DNA of 64,000 nt. Source: Druceiella hillmani. Its lineage: Eukaryota > Arthropoda > Insecta > Lepidoptera > Hepialidae. The stretch is taken from contig JAYKKI010000088.1 in the NCBI GenBank assembly GCA_039881145.1, forward strand, positions 5,622,001 through 5,686,000, in the 5' to 3' direction. Numbering within the stretch: the first letter of the stretch is position 1; each line of letters begins with the position of its first letter. This document shows, in pieces, positions 1-11,439 of this stretch. Below the pieces are notes generated by a model, which was not told the DNA's origin, ran no database searches, and was given only the letters and a program-made list of their open reading frames with translations. The translations under genes and the position numbers were made by a program.

Positions 1-469
1 TACGTTTAAGGGTAGGTGAAAGTTAAAAAAAACCTTTATATATTTTTGCTAGTAAACTTTTTCAATAAAAGGGATTGGTCCATTATGTTCCCATAAACAC
101 ATATACAGGGATACTTTTTAAAAATATGTTTTCTTGTAAGTGGTATGAGATAGTTATAGAAAATTATCGGACAGTGAATAAAAACTTGTGATGTCCAATA
201 CTATGTGATATCTTGCAGAGCATTTTTGAAATTAAAAAAAAAGTATCTAACGATCTAATTCAAAATAAATGTCATATTATCTCCTTTATTTCTACTTATT
301 TGGTTCCATTTTGTGTACACAGATGTTAGCATGTCATTACTTTTCGAAAATATAATATTTATGGTTTTTATCTTTATCTTCAACAATTCCTGAAATAAAG
401 CCCTTCGAAGTAAATTTTAATTTTTCAAAAATGATAATAGAAATTGCATTCTGGTGTCTGAACGAATAC

Positions 470-600
470 GTAAATGGAGGATAGAGCGTTATCTCATGTT
501 TCCTTAAAAAATGCGTTATCTCATGTTTCCTTAAAAAATGAGTTATCTCATGTTTCCGTAAATGGAGGAAAGAGCGTTATCTCATGTTTCCTTAAAAATT
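470..600. repeat. Short tandem repeat, about 27-bp unit
   Basis: Four copies of a unit reading gcgttatctcatgtttcc followed by ttaaaaaat. The first two are exactly 27 bases apart. The phrase 'cgtaaatggagga.agagcgttatctc' also recurs about 87 bases apart, so a higher-order duplication is laid over the short one. No coding potential is seen. Confidence 0.85.
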
Positions 601-941
601 AATATAAACAGGGTTTGTACACATTGTAGTGTTGGGGCTATTTATAATTTAATATCAATGAAAGCTAAAACATCTACGATTTGTTACGATAACTTAAGTA
701 GGGTTTCCATCAGGTACCACGCGAAATTTTCTAACATTTGACTATTAAGAAATTTGATGAGTATAACTCATCATTCTAGTCGACTGCGACGTGTGACTAG
801 AATTCTTTTGGTGTAATCTTTAAAATGTAATGATTTTTTTCTCTTTTACACGGTCAAAATACGTTTATTTCATATTTTGATCATTGCGTAATGGATGCAA
901 ACGATATAGGAAAATTCTTTCTATGTATTCTAATGTATGTG

Positions 942-1018
942 ATATAATCTGATATAGTAGACCACATTTATTAATAGCCCCGCTATTAGTAAATGTGGTC
1001 TACTATATCAGATTATAT
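942..1018. repeat. 77-base near-perfect palindrome (hairpin)
   Basis: The left arm (942-978) and right arm (982-1018) are reverse complements over 37 positions with one mismatch (971 against 989), around a CCC loop. The outer 29 bases of each arm pair perfectly. An RNA copy would fold into a long stem with a tight loop, as a microRNA precursor or foldback element would. There is no ORF inside and no clear target-site duplication. I see no second copy in the window. Confidence 0.9.
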
Positions 1019-1402
1019 TTCGATTATATCATCTCGGTACGGAACATAACTACTTGCAAGGTCTAACTTTGACATGAAAGCTATTCTATCTTTTTTTTTA
1101 TAATTCTGAAAATGAATCACAAATATAGAATGGTTAAAATTATAGTAAAACGGAAATAAGATTTTTGTGAAAATGCGTAAGAAACGAAGAAATCTGTTAA
1201 GAATCTGAAGCGAAGTAACTCTGAATAAGATGTTTAGGAAAATGTCTGGTGAAACTTACTTGTAATTTAAAATAGAATAATAATCATGACCAATATTGTA
1301 AACGGAGAAGGGTGGGCGGATAAACTTTAGCTAATTTATAATTACATAATTTTGAATGCATCTGCTGGAAATTTCATAGACGAATGAGGGATAGTCTAAA
1401 TT

Positions 1403-1445
1403 CAACACACACATACACACATATATATATATATATATATATATT
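1403..1445. repeat. (CA)n(TA)n microsatellite
   Basis: A CA-rich run passes directly into an uninterrupted TA run. It is a simple sequence with no gene nearby. Confidence 0.9.
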
Positions 1446-2805
1446 AATATTTTTTTTGACAGTTGCACCAATTTTTATGATGTTTATTAAATCCTACTTG
1501 ATTATATAATGTAGCATAGTCTGTAGGGAATTCTTTTTAACTTTGGTTTTTGTATTTAAAAATCATAAAGTGCATACTGAATTATAAAATCCCAGCGTGA
1601 TTTCCACGAGATACCATATAAAATTCTTCCTTTTATAACTCCATTATGTTAATGCCATTATGTTACTACTGAACGCCAACGAATTTTGCCAAATTTATAT
1701 ATATAATATAAATAAATTATAGTCCTTATTTAACACATACTTAGCATAAGTATGTCTTAAATATACTATAACAAAGTCTCGGGCAGAAACTAATATTAAT
1801 ATATTAAAATAGAAATTGATTGCTAAAAAGGACTCTAAAAAGACTGTTTAAGCTGAAATAGAATTACCGATGGAATTAATTTGGGATTGTTGGCCCAGTA
1901 TTTCTCCGGGTATTGATAAAAAATTATCTTGCTATAATAAAAATAATATTTTAAATTTTCATTCGATGTCATAATGAGAAACCCGCTGTGCGATGTTACA
2001 AGGCTATAGATGTTGATTATTTCGGGTAAACGGTGACAGTCATTATTAACTTTTCATCTTATTTTTGAAAATAATTTTCTTTAAATGAATTATTGGTATA
2101 ATTACAATTTAGCACCAATGAAAATTTGAAGAATATATGTTGAAAAATAACTTATTTAACAAAATTATTAGTCACTTTTGATTATTTTCATAAATAAAAA
2201 TCGTTATAAAAGTGCTCATACTATAATAAAATTATATTATATTAAATATATTACTCATCATTACGCAATTTGTATTTGTAATTGCATATTCAGTGTTTAT
2301 TGTCACAGAGAATGGTAATAAAATCGAAAAATTTACAAGTAATTAACTGTAAAAATACAGGTTGTGTGGGATATATTTTTGAAATATTTTTTTTATTATA
2401 AAGTATGCACGAGCGATTAATATTTCTACTAAGTGAGTCATTTGTAACGTATGTTATTTCTTCTACTAGGAAAAAGCAGTGAAATTTTCATTGATCCTAA
2501 ACAGCGCTCGTTTCGAATCCGTTAAAACTTTTGGATTATTCAACTATACAACGAAATTGAATTGCCAAATTATTAAAACTTCTTCATCCGCGTTTGTTCG
2601 TCTGTACATCAGCATTTTGCAGGTTATACATTTATTAATCGATTAAGATGAAATTTTAGAGTAATAGGTAATTGAATTATGGGAAAAAAATGTTACTGTT
2701 CTCATTATCGGATGAATATTCGTGGCGTGTTTTCACGATATTAATTTCGCCTTTACTCTTCGGCAACGTATTTTTCAACATTAAAAAATATACTTCAAGT
2801 TTAAC
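1446..2805. other. AT-rich stretch with nothing recognised
   Basis: No ORF of note, RNA gene or repeat shared with the modules was recognised here. It lies upstream of the first recognisable module sequence and may be the degraded 5' flank of the array or unrelated single-copy DNA. Confidence 0.5.
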
Positions 2806-2915
2806 TTGTGGATACCATAATTCGAGCTATGTAAAAGAGATGTATCGTATTATATTTCATTTGTGGATACGATAATTCGAGTTATGTAAAAGGAATGTAC
2901 TGTATTATATGTCAG
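2806..2915. repeat. Direct duplication, 55-bp unit
   Basis: Two adjacent 55-base copies begin ttgtggatac and contain 'ataattcgag.tatgtaaaag'. They differ at a few bases. A short ORF covering the first copy (2672-2875) is not supported by any conservation. Confidence 0.85.
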
Positions 2916-3654
2916 TGAATATTTACTTCATCTTTGTTATTTAAATAACATGAAGGTATCGAAGGGAAGAAGGACAAGATGTCGGTGAATATTATCTATA
3001 CATAGTAGGTCTGTTAAGCGAGGGTATAGTTTGTACTACGACGTTTATGTACATATTCATGCAAGTTTCTGTAAGATTTAAATTTCCATAGTATTTTATT
3101 AAGCCATATACAAATATGATTACTCACCATATAAATATTTAATTACACTGTTTATAATATATTGCTTTTATAATACAAAGTTATTTTGCAGTCCATTTAA
3201 GTTGTTTGTTTCTATGAACTTTTTCACGTATCATAAATTCGTCGACCAAAGTACAACTCACTTAGCTATAATAATATTCCTTTTAATTTTCTTGTATATA
3301 CTACAATTGTGAACACTTTTCCGACATTAAAAATAGCGGTAAATCTAAGAAGGCAAGGGACACATAACTCTAGCAGAAATGACCATTTTCAAGCTACATA
3401 TTTAGTAAGCGGATCCCAGTACCTAAAAGTTGTTCATGACATGTCTCTAATATTATTTAAAGATCCATTCAAAGGTATTCCTATACAATAGGGTACGCGA
3501 ATAAAAAAAATCACCCCCACTTCAAATGCAGAGGAGGTACCCTAAAAATTGTTTTTAAATATTTCATTTCATACGCCTCAAGGGTTATAAGTTCCAAAAA
3601 ACATGCGAAATATCAGCGTTATAACACTAATATTTTATTATACTAGTAACCCAA

Positions 3655-3740
3655 TTATAATATACAGATAGACAGACAAAAGAACAAAGTGGAACTGCTT
3701 AAAGGGTTTTCAGTAGATACGGAACCCCAAAAACAAAGTA
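3655..3740 (+). repeat. Tail of lepidopteran-type interspersed repeat
   Basis: The order 'agatagacagacaaa', 'acaaagtggaactgctt', 'gggttttcag', 'tacggaaccccaaaaac' matches the common lepidopteran motif 'gacagacagac..agtgatcctataagggttccg..tacggaaccctaaaaa'. This is recognised from general knowledge of such genomes. Only the end of the element is visible. Confidence 0.55.
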
Positions 3741-3999
3741 ATGTAAAAATTGTTAAAAAAGTTTATTACGATTTAGTACATAAACTTGAATTATGATTAA
3801 ATACAATTCATCGCAGCAATATCATTTAATTGAAATTATGTTTTATTTTTTCTTTAGAAATATTACTTACTACAGCACAGAGTTAGTTGCAGTAATTTTT
3901 TTTCTAGTTTAACAGCTAAAACCGAATTTTTAAATTTTTTCGTATAACTGTACTTGATTTTAAAATATTGGTTTATTCTGGTTTTCTCACTACATTCAT

Positions 4000-4240
4000 C
4001 ACGACGTGCGTTATGCTTGAAGACTGAGCGCAAAGTTAGAGGTCGAAGTGTAGCGCGCGAGCGAACTATGTTGCGCAAAATCCTTTGATGCGTTGACGAC
4101 GAACTTAACAAACGTTCCTGATGTGAAACGAATACTTTATCCGTAACTATCGCGATAGTGCGAATATTCGCAAAAGCCTATAATATGGATGTGAAGATAG
4201 AAATTAAAGAAAGTATTTTCTACCCTCTCAAGTGGGATAT
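4000..4240. repeat. Diverged copy of the 27.3-kb/47.5-kb GC-rich block
   Basis: Shares 'gtgcg..cgcgcgagcgaac', 'gttgcgcaaaatc.tttgatgcg', 'cgcgatagtgcgaatattcg' and 'gaagatagaaat' with 27,255-27,640 and 47,480-47,850. It lacks about 200 bases present in both of those copies. The ORF on the - strand here (3863-4111) is not kept in the sister copies and is not called. Confidence 0.65.
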
Positions 4241-4244
4241 AACT

Positions 4245-5160
4245 AGAAAGGTCTCTTGAGTTGCAATCGATCCTAATGATGATCTATCCTATTTTTTTAA
4301 ATGGCCTCTTTGTGAGTTAGGTTTTCATAGTTTATAGGTAAAATATTTTCACCGTGTTTATTTACTGTGTACTTTCAAACATTTAAATTGTTACATATAT
4401 CTGAATAACTGAAAAAAAAGTATTTTGCCCACCAATTATTTGTTCATTTAAATATAAAATCCACTCATTGATCTTTGTGACGAGAGGAAACATCTATCGC
4501 CCTTTGCTCGCATGTTATATTTTGACTTTCCATTTAATGCCTAAAAAGCAAACTGAATATACTAATGTTATGTCAAAATAAAGTAAGTTTTTAAAATTAA
4601 AAAAAACTATTGTTATACACAAAAATTGTCTAAACCACGTAGCAACATGTGAAATCGGCATTGCTTCAAAATCACAACGCGTTATGAAAGAATTGTTTTG
4701 ACAGGTGGTGTCACTAGAAAATGTTAAGGAACTTCCGTTTACATTTGAATTCTTAGTGTTATTTAAGCTTGTAAAAATGAAAAGTAAAAATAATATGATT
4801 ATTTGTTAGAATTAATTGTTATTACCAATTGTTAATACAATTATTACAAATTGTTCCCTCAAATTTCATCCGGGGTATGAACATATTTTTATTTAAGTAA
4901 GAATTACATACTTGATGTTCTGAATAGATTAGAATTCTATTTGCGATATGTTGATGCAAAGAGTATTTTTATGTGTTACAATTTTAATAACACTTATATT
5001 AAAATAATGCAACTTTTTTTATCTAAAAGATAAAAATTATATCATTAAAAAACTTAAATCAATTGCATTAGAATTACTTCTATTGAAAGTCGATACACTG
5101 ACAGATGAAATGACACTTTGTTGCGTTTATATTCGTCGTGTACTGTGTTATTTTTTGGAC
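4245..5160. other. AT-rich stretch with nothing recognised
   Basis: No convincing exon, repeat or RNA gene was recognised. Only scattered AT-rich words resemble other parts of the window. Confidence 0.45.
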
Positions 5161-5163
5161 TGT

Positions 5164-5167
5164 ATAT

Positions 5168-5214
<47 letters not shown>
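5164..5214. repeat. (TA)n(TG)n microsatellite
   Basis: An uninterrupted TA run followed by about fifteen TG units. The overlapping ORF (5083-5310) translates it as alternating Tyr/Ile and Cys/Val and is an artefact. Confidence 0.95.
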
Positions 5215-5216
<2 letters not shown>

Positions 5217-5306
5217 TATATCTGAAAATTTATTAATAACTAAGTACTTAATATTTTTCAAACAAATCAATATTTATATCAAATGTCGTTGCAGTGATGT
5301 ATTGGG

Positions 5307-5485
5307 TTGATCATAAATCATACGGCCTTTGACTACGCGGCGCACCGTGGGGGCCCGGGTGCGATTCCCGGCCACTCCCCGAACGGGGCTGGACTGGTGT
5401 TCTGGTTGGCTGTAAGAGATTTTTCTTGTTATAATAAATCCGTCATATTTATCAATTATATACATTGATGTACATAAACAAATAT
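5307..5485 (+). mobile_element. tRNA-derived SINE, longest copy
   Basis: A GC-rich head starting ttgatcataaatcatacgg contains a pol III B-box-like sequence (ggtgcgattcc, 5358-5368). A middle part follows (ggctggactggtgttctgg), then a tail 'gctgtaagagatttttcttg..ataa.tccgtcata' typical of lepidopteran SINE tails. The same head-to-tail order is seen at 35.7 and 57.0 kb and, truncated, at 17.95 kb. The - strand ORF here reads through the B-box complement and is an artefact. Autonomous function is not implied; mobility would depend on a LINE elsewhere. Confidence 0.75.
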
Positions 5486-5670
5486 ATTATTCGAATATAC
5501 AATTTGTTTATCTTGACAACATTTTGAACTTTTCGAACCTATAACTTATTTATTACCTTTTTTAAAATAGTAGTATGCACAATTATAAGACAGTAACATT
5601 GATTTTGATGACAAGGAAATTGGCGACCTAGGTAGAGGTCCATACGAAATTTGGCCATGTCATTTGCGAT

Positions 5671-5880
5671 ATAGCCAAGCGAGACGTACGTCGAATATAC
5701 TCGGCAGTGGGTTGTATATTTTCGAAGTTCTTCAGATAATATCGATGGAGTACAGCGGACAAATTGAGGCGCATCAGACCAAGTGAGACGCGCTTCGGAT
5801 ATACTCGGCAGTAGGCTGAATATTGTCGAAGTTCTTCAGATAATCTCGTTGTAAGATGGGATACAGCCGAAACGAGCGGA
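5671..5880. repeat. Direct duplication, 104-bp unit
   Basis: Two copies contain 'aag.gagacg', 'gaatatactcggcagt' or 'ggatatactcggcagt', and 'gaagttcttcagataat' (5724 and 5828). They lie directly upstream of a tRNA-like sequence and may form the 5' part of a composite element. No protein is implied by the antisense ORF (5628-5927). Confidence 0.8.
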
Positions 5881-5927
5881 TGAGTTGCAAGTATATTATT
5901 ATTTTGTGACTTTGCCCAGTGTGTCAT

Positions 5928-5992
5928 TCACGCAGCGGATACTGGATCACGTACGGAACACGATGGGCGTCTGAGTTCGAATCCCAGTGCTT
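5928..5992 (+). mobile_element. tRNA-like sequence (likely SINE head)
   Basis: A perfect-looking pol III B box, gttcgaatcc (5975-5984), lies about 40 bases after an A-box-like cgcagcggat (5931-5940), and a T-rich run follows. The arms do not pair into an intact cloverleaf that I can defend, so a functional tRNA gene is not claimed. A SINE head or tRNA pseudogene is likelier. Confidence 0.5.
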
Positions 5993-6281
5993 CTGTATTT
6001 TTTTATTTGTTTGCATATTCATTTTTATAAAAATTTTGTTTGTTGATAGGATTCAAATAAAACGTCTTTACTCCCGCTCTCGGGATATACTCAATATATG
6101 AAGTTCGAGCTTGAAATTAAGATGTGTATTTCGTCTGTAAAAAAATGTTTTCGTTTATTATTTGGTGTTAAAGTGGATAAAATGTGATCAGATTAATGAG
6201 CACTGCTTTGTTTTGGTGTATTCACGTGTCTCCAAGAATGCACGACTATTATTATTGTGAATTATTTTTGTTTCGTATATT

Positions 6282-6452
6282 ACTGTAGGGACAAGAGAGA
6301 GAGGTGCGAGCACACGTTTTCTTTCTCTCTTTCTCTCATAGCTGGTTATGTTTCGTATATCTAAGACACAGTGCAAGCAGTCTGTATCACACTGTAGGAG
6401 CAAGAGAGAGCTGTGCGCGCGCATATTTTCTTTCTCTCTTCCTCTCATAGCC
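6282..6452. repeat. Direct duplication, about 109-bp period
   Basis: Two copies share 'actgtagg.', 'caagagagag', 'gtgcg.gc.ca', 'ttttctttctctctt' and 'cctctcatagc'. The second runs from 6391. Each copy contains a GA-rich run followed by a CT-rich run, so each could also fold back on itself. The - strand ORF 6188-6448 is a by-product. Confidence 0.8.
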
Positions 6453-6839
6453 AGTGCATGAAATATATAAATGCAAGTTTGCTAGCGTTACGCGAACGGT
6501 GATTTTTTGATTATTTTTTAATTTCATTTCGTTCTTGACCACTTTATAAATTACTATTTTGTTCAATACATAAACATTCTACGTTTAAAGTGAATAAAAT
6601 TGTAAATTCATTTTAAAGTTCATATTTTGTGAATTTGAAGTTTTACTTCAGTCGTGTGGTCTAAAGCGCACACTCGTTTTTTTTCTTTAATTTTGGTATT
6701 CGAAATTTCCAACATATACGTTGCCATTATGTCGGTTGCCAAAGTTTTTGCCAAAGTTAATAAGTTAGTAAGTTTTTTTTATATTCTTTAGGTGTTAAGC
6801 TTATTTTTTTCTACTATGCGAGAGGATACAACACAATAA

Positions 6840-7135
6840 ATATGGAGTAATTTATTTCAAATAAATTTCAATAATTACGAAGAAACCACAAGTTGTTTGT
6901 TTATTTGATTGAAGAAAGAATGCGACACGGAAAATTATAGCATCCTTACCATACGCCGGTGGTCATACGCCGGTGCGCGGAGCGTCGCCCCAAATGTATA
7001 CAATTGCTCAAAACAATCTTTTGTTTCACATGCCAGACCATATCGAACTTTCTCTTTTGCATTTATTGAAATCAGTAATGTACATTGTAAAGAAATTTCT
7101 AGTCATAGGAGCACTTTGCACTGCATTCTATATTA
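6840..7135. repeat. CpG-rich conserved block, M1 copy
   Basis: Matches 15,750-16,045, 28,450-28,780 and 48,730-49,070. It has an 'aatttatttcaaataaatt' dyad at its left and a GC-rich core with a small internal duplication (catacgccggtg twice). It ends at 'cattctatattaattaacaattta'. The overlapping + ORF is not kept in other copies. On the - strand a weakly shared 'E-L-Y-x-F-G-A' stretch occurs in M1 and M2 but is frameshifted elsewhere. Confidence 0.65.
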
Positions 7136-7625
7136 ATTAACAATTTATCATAAAGACTAAGATTTTTTTCGACTGAAATGTTAGTAAAGAAAAAGACTAA
7201 AAAGAAATCGATGTACTGTTTGTCGTTTATCAGTAATATTTAATACTATAACGTACGGATCAATAAATAACACTTTGGGTTATTCACTGTGGGAGTTCAG
7301 TGCACCAGCACCAAAGGACGAGCCCCCTCTGGTACGCAATCCTCATAGCGCTTGTTTTGTTCAAACGTAACAGAGGTTTTTAATTTTTTTAAATAAAAAA
7401 TTGTTATTTGTAACAAAACTGAAATAAAACTGCAAAAATATTCAGCTGAATTAAAATAATTTTTGCTGAATCCTTGTTTCTAAAATTTTAATACAATCCA
7501 ATCTGTGTCAAAACCAACATTTTAAATAAATGGGACAATTGACAATTTTTGAAAGTGATTTAGGAACCAGGAAATTAATTCAAAATGTATTTTTTTGAAA
7601 TGTTTAAATAATTTATAATAAATTA

Positions 7626-7633
7626 AATATATG

Positions 7634-7700
<67 letters not shown>

Positions 7701-7706
7701 TTATTT
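7626..7706. repeat. TA microsatellite
   Basis: A long TA run with a few TG/TTA interruptions. It sits at the same place, just upstream of the 'cgttcttattgaaaatg'-type segment, as the TA run at 35,490 in M4. Confidence 0.95.
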
Positions 7707-7722
7707 AATTGCTCACCCTAAT

Positions 7723-7884
7723 TTATTTCGGATAGTTATTAATTTTTATCGAAAATGAAAGTTTTGTAGCTTTTATCATATAAAAGCTACACTTTTTCCA
7801 ACAAGTTTCTTTGAATTTCTGCCAATCTTTATTTTTATTCTCAGTGCTTATACTCGTGATCCTATAATTTTTAGCCAGTGCCAT
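7723..7884 (-). pseudogene. Possible relic exon or small ORF (53 codons), delta segment
   Basis: An ATG-initiated frame of 53 residues starts MALAKNYRIT and contains KFKETCWKK near residues 23-31. The equivalent - strand of M4 (about 35,585-35,700) reads KNYDITP..NKNG..NKFKETCWK in the same frame although the DNA has diverged. M3 keeps the start of this frame (YD.VPLSA) but is broken by a one-base shift. Frame agreement across diverged copies suggests former coding on the - strand. No signal peptide, membrane segment or known domain is recognised. It could also be chance, since few sites are informative. Confidence 0.3.
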
Positions 7885-8028
7885 GCTATAATTTTTTAAT
7901 GACCAACAGAAACATTAACATTCAAAGGAACAAAATCTAAAAGAAAATATTAATGCAGTTACCGTTTGAATCTATTTATTTGTACTTGCGTTTTTGTAAA
8001 TTAAATAAAAAACATAAAACATGAAAGA

Positions 8029-8290
8029 GTTCTTATTTTAACCGCATCCCCTCGGCGGAGCGTCATGAAGCCATTTAAATACGAAGCCAAATACACGCCG
8101 ACACATTAACGGACAAAGTAACGGGGGATCAAAGAAAAAAATACACAATAGCGCTGTGTTTTTGTGACATGTTCTGAGTTACCCCGTCAGTGCCGTTGCT
8201 CCTGAGGCGATAGGGGTGGATGCTGACCTTGATATATACAGATCGTTTCACGTCGAGTTATTATGCAACTGTATTAGCTGAATAACGCTG
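8029..8290 (+). promoter_or_regulatory. Conserved core-promoter block, M1
   Basis: One of six copies. After 'gttaccccgtcagtg' and 'tgctgacct' come a TATA-like tatatac (8233-8239) and, about 25 bases on, 'gagttatta' in place of the initiator. 'tagctgaataacgct' with a possible donor gtgaga follows. The TATA and initiator are weaker than in M3 and M5, so this copy may be inactive. Confidence 0.5.
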
Positions 8291-8750
8291 TGAGAAGAAA
8301 TGATCTATAAAAATTTTTTGCAATTTAATATGTTTTTATTAATTGTGATTTCAATCAAAGAAAATATAACCTATATGTATGATATATACCATATTTTCTG
8401 CGAAAATGAATATGCTTAAAATAGTAGAGGAAAAAATTAGATAACGAGATATTTGTGTAAATTAAAACATGTGTCGTTAAATTGAAGTAGCAAACAGAGT
8501 TCTAAAAAGTAATGAATAGGTTAAAGAACGCACAATACACTGCACACCGCGTGATAGCATTGAATGATAACAATGCAGGGCAATGATTGATTATTTTTCG
8601 TGGTGAATGTGTACATGACAATGAAAAGCATAAACATAAAAATAATTGAAAACACTTTCAAAATTAAACAATAATTTTAATTGAAGAATACTTCAATAAG
8701 ACTTAAACTAAAAGAAAATTATATATTGTTTTCATCTTACATTGTCCAAG

Positions 8751-8999
8751 GAATGTGATAAAAATTCTAGCAGCATCAATTAACAAACAACAACAATTAA
8801 CAAACAACAATAATTAACAAACAACAACAATTAACAAACAACAACAATTAATAAACAACAACAATTAACAAACAACAACAATTAACAAACAACAACAATT
8901 AACAAACAACAACAATTAACAAACAACAAGCACAAAGCGTATCAAAATTATATACATATTTTCAAAATTGGTATTTTTGGTAATACTTTCATTTGAAAC
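8751..8999 (+). pseudogene. Exon-2-like segment of M1, broken by the 17-mer array
   Basis: Starts after an acceptor-like 'cattgtccaag'. It aligns with the exon-like segments of M3-M6 through 'attctagcagcatcaattaac' and 'gcacaaagcgtatcaaaattat'. The 17-mer expansion sits exactly between those two parts and brings in-frame stops, and one extra base later shifts the frame relative to M4. It is decayed and has no known product. Confidence 0.45.
8777..8929. repeat. Minisatellite, 17-bp unit, 9 copies
   Basis: Nine head-to-tail copies of caattaacaaacaacaa (153 bases in all) with two single-base variants. The sister modules have one copy of 'caattaac' at this position (30,327; 50,657; 36,834; 58,117), so the array grew here after the modules separated. 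Confidence 0.97.
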
Positions 9000-9119
9000 A
9001 AAATAGAAAGAATTCTAATGTATTCAAATATTTTCAAAGAATACACTTCTATATGCCAATTCAACTTTATAGATGCGTTTATTTTAGTTTTATTAATGAG
9101 TACAAAATATATTAAAAAA

Positions 9120-10150
9120 GAGGGTTGACGAAAACACTTAGATTGAGATTTTCAGTGAATTGTGTTATCTAATATGGAGGTGAATAATTAAAGTATTGCA
9201 AATTATTGTTAATGAGCCAAATTAGATTGATCGACTTAAGTTCAGGTACCTGATGCTAACCAAATTCTGTGATATGCACTTCAACTCCAGCTACTAATTT
9301 CTACGAAATTAATTCATACATTGCTAATATCTAATTTCCGAATATATTTGTGCCAACTTCAACAAATATTATTGACACATTCTTTTTTTGAAAGTTTTTG
9401 ATCTATTATTTTCAGAAATTAATATCGTCATAATTTTGAGATAAATTTCTACTGCAGAGATTGAAATAATTTTGATTTAATATAAGTAATTGTGAGTAAT
9501 ATTCGACTGGTTGAGACTTCAAAAGCTTTGTATGTAGGTAAGCTTACCTTCATACAATAATAAAAAAAGCAAATATTATAAACACTATGGTAACAAAATT
9601 TTCTCTTAAGGAATATTTAATTAAACGTGGTAACAAATTCATATTTTGTTAAACATTTAATTTGCCTCGTAGTCACAAAGGTACTTAAATAAATTTCGTA
9701 AGAGAATAGTTTTATTTAAGCGATTCCTTCGTTTGTTAGTTTAATAAACAGATTAGTTTGAAATGTATTTCTATGGATAATTAAATTATTTAGTTTTACT
9801 TTTATTTCGACGACTAATTTTCTCTTTTTAAGTAATTATTAAAATTTCATCTTTAGTTAATAGAATAATTACAAAACATAGCAATAAAAATATAAAAATA
9901 AAGATCGTTGTAAAATTTCAATTATTTTACATTCCACGCATTTTGTAACTTAAAATAAAATTTTTGAAAAAATTGGCCTATTTTTTTATATAAATTGGCG
10001 AGTGGATTATTTATTAAATTCTCGCGTAATAAAAGCCTTATAATCAGAGTTCGTAGCATATTTTCGATAAATGTATAAAACAAATTATTTTAAATATTAA
10101 AATTACTTTATGTAAAGACAAAAAGTAGGTAATATAAGTACATTACAATG
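9120..10150. repeat. Noncoding module sequence shared with M3-M6
   Basis: Aligns with 30,780-31,770 and 37,145-37,800 through 'agattgagattttcag', 'aggaatatttaattaa', 'gagaatagttttattta' and 'cacgcattttgtaac'. The - strand frame that is open in M3 (31,378-31,692) is full of stops here. Confidence 0.65.
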
Positions 10151-10864
10151 AAGATGGATAATTATTTAATTCGTGTAATTTTATGTGGTTTTTAATTCTA
10201 AAAGCAACAATAATTTACAACAAAAATATGACAGAATAAAGTTACTCATTATGCAACAAAAATCTATGAGACATCAACAGCATGAAGTTGCTTACTAAAC
10301 GTATATTTACATGATTTATTTTACACATGAGTGATCCACCATTTTTTTTCTACTGGCTTTATATTTTAAGCCTATCAACCTCTAGAACGTAATCAAATCG
10401 ATATGTATTTATTTGTACTGTATATTATTATACTTTATCATTTATTGAATACTTATATTTAATAAATACAAATAATTGTATACACCTGTTTATATTAAAC
10501 TGAAAATTAATTTAAATATTTAAAACAATTAATTTTAAAATTAACTGAATTAATTTAACAAATAGTGTTAATAATATTTATTATTATAATTATTAATACT
10601 AAAATAGTAATATTATATTAAATGATAATGATTGTAATTCTATATAAAAAGTTAAAATTCAGCAGAAAAACAAAATTTTGGAACACTCGTCTGCCAAATA
10701 AATTGAAAATTATAATTTTATTTTTTGATTTAGTTTAGATTTTACTAACCGTACTTATAACCACACTCCAGTCTTTTTATTATTTTATTTCCATTAATTA
10801 ACTGCGTGCTAATTAGAGTAATTCTTGTATTATGCCAAAGAAATCTAACTTCTAACGTGCGTAA

Positions 10865-10975
10865 CTACACATTTTTTTTGCAACCAATCTAAATTCATTT
10901 CATATAAATATGGTACATATAATTCAATTCCCTTCGATATATTAAGGGTATAGGAGAAAGCATTAATTGTGTTAA
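10865..10975 (-). pseudogene. Relic exon beta, M1 copy
   Basis: On the - strand this reads FSYTLNISKGIELYVPYLY and then EMNLDWLQKK. It matches, in the same frame, the translations at 37,835-38,062 (M4) and 59,139-59,345 (M6): FSYLYTVNTSKGKELYVSY and YQINLDW. The length difference from M4 is six bases, which keeps the frame. A related segment lies just upstream on the same strand (around 11,040-11,075). No known domain is recognised. Confidence 0.4.
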
Positions 10976-11439
10976 GAAATATACATTTTTTAAATAAATG
11001 GAATAAAAATCGGATACTTATTAATTTACTTCGCTATGTATTGATGGCGTAGGAAAAGAAATTCGTAATTTTTAGATATGTTGTCTCCACGTTTGTTTAT
11101 CTGATATTATATAATACATATAATGAAATTGTAATAGAGTAAATTATGCACATGACAACTATTTTAAAAGGGGAGTTCATTTAGTGTATAGAATGATAAC
11201 AGAAGACGGAAAACAACTTTTTGACAATTTTCGTCTGTCTGTATATCATTTCATGTGTCAATTACACAAACTCTGCTAGATAGATTTTTATAGTAATAGG
11301 ATAAAGATAAGAGCAATATATGAGAAAAACAAATATTTATCTCTAATTCCGAATTTCAGGCGAGTGAAAACGTGGGGCACAACTAGTTTAAGATACACTA
11401 AAAAAAACGAGCAATCCGTGTTATAAAATTTAAAGATAA

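Noticed and set aside
5928..5992. Functional tRNA gene
   Set aside because: A good B box is present, but I could not pair acceptor and anticodon stems with confidence, so only a tRNA-like element is called.
6188..6448. 86-codon - strand ORF
   Set aside because: It covers a GA/CT-rich direct duplication; its Glu/Arg and Ser/Leu bias follows from composition.
8029..8290. Polydnavirus (bracovirus) segment junctions as an explanation of the repeated promoter blocks
   Set aside because: No viral gene families or clear direct-repeat junctions were found, and the repeats point to a lepidopteran rather than a wasp genome.
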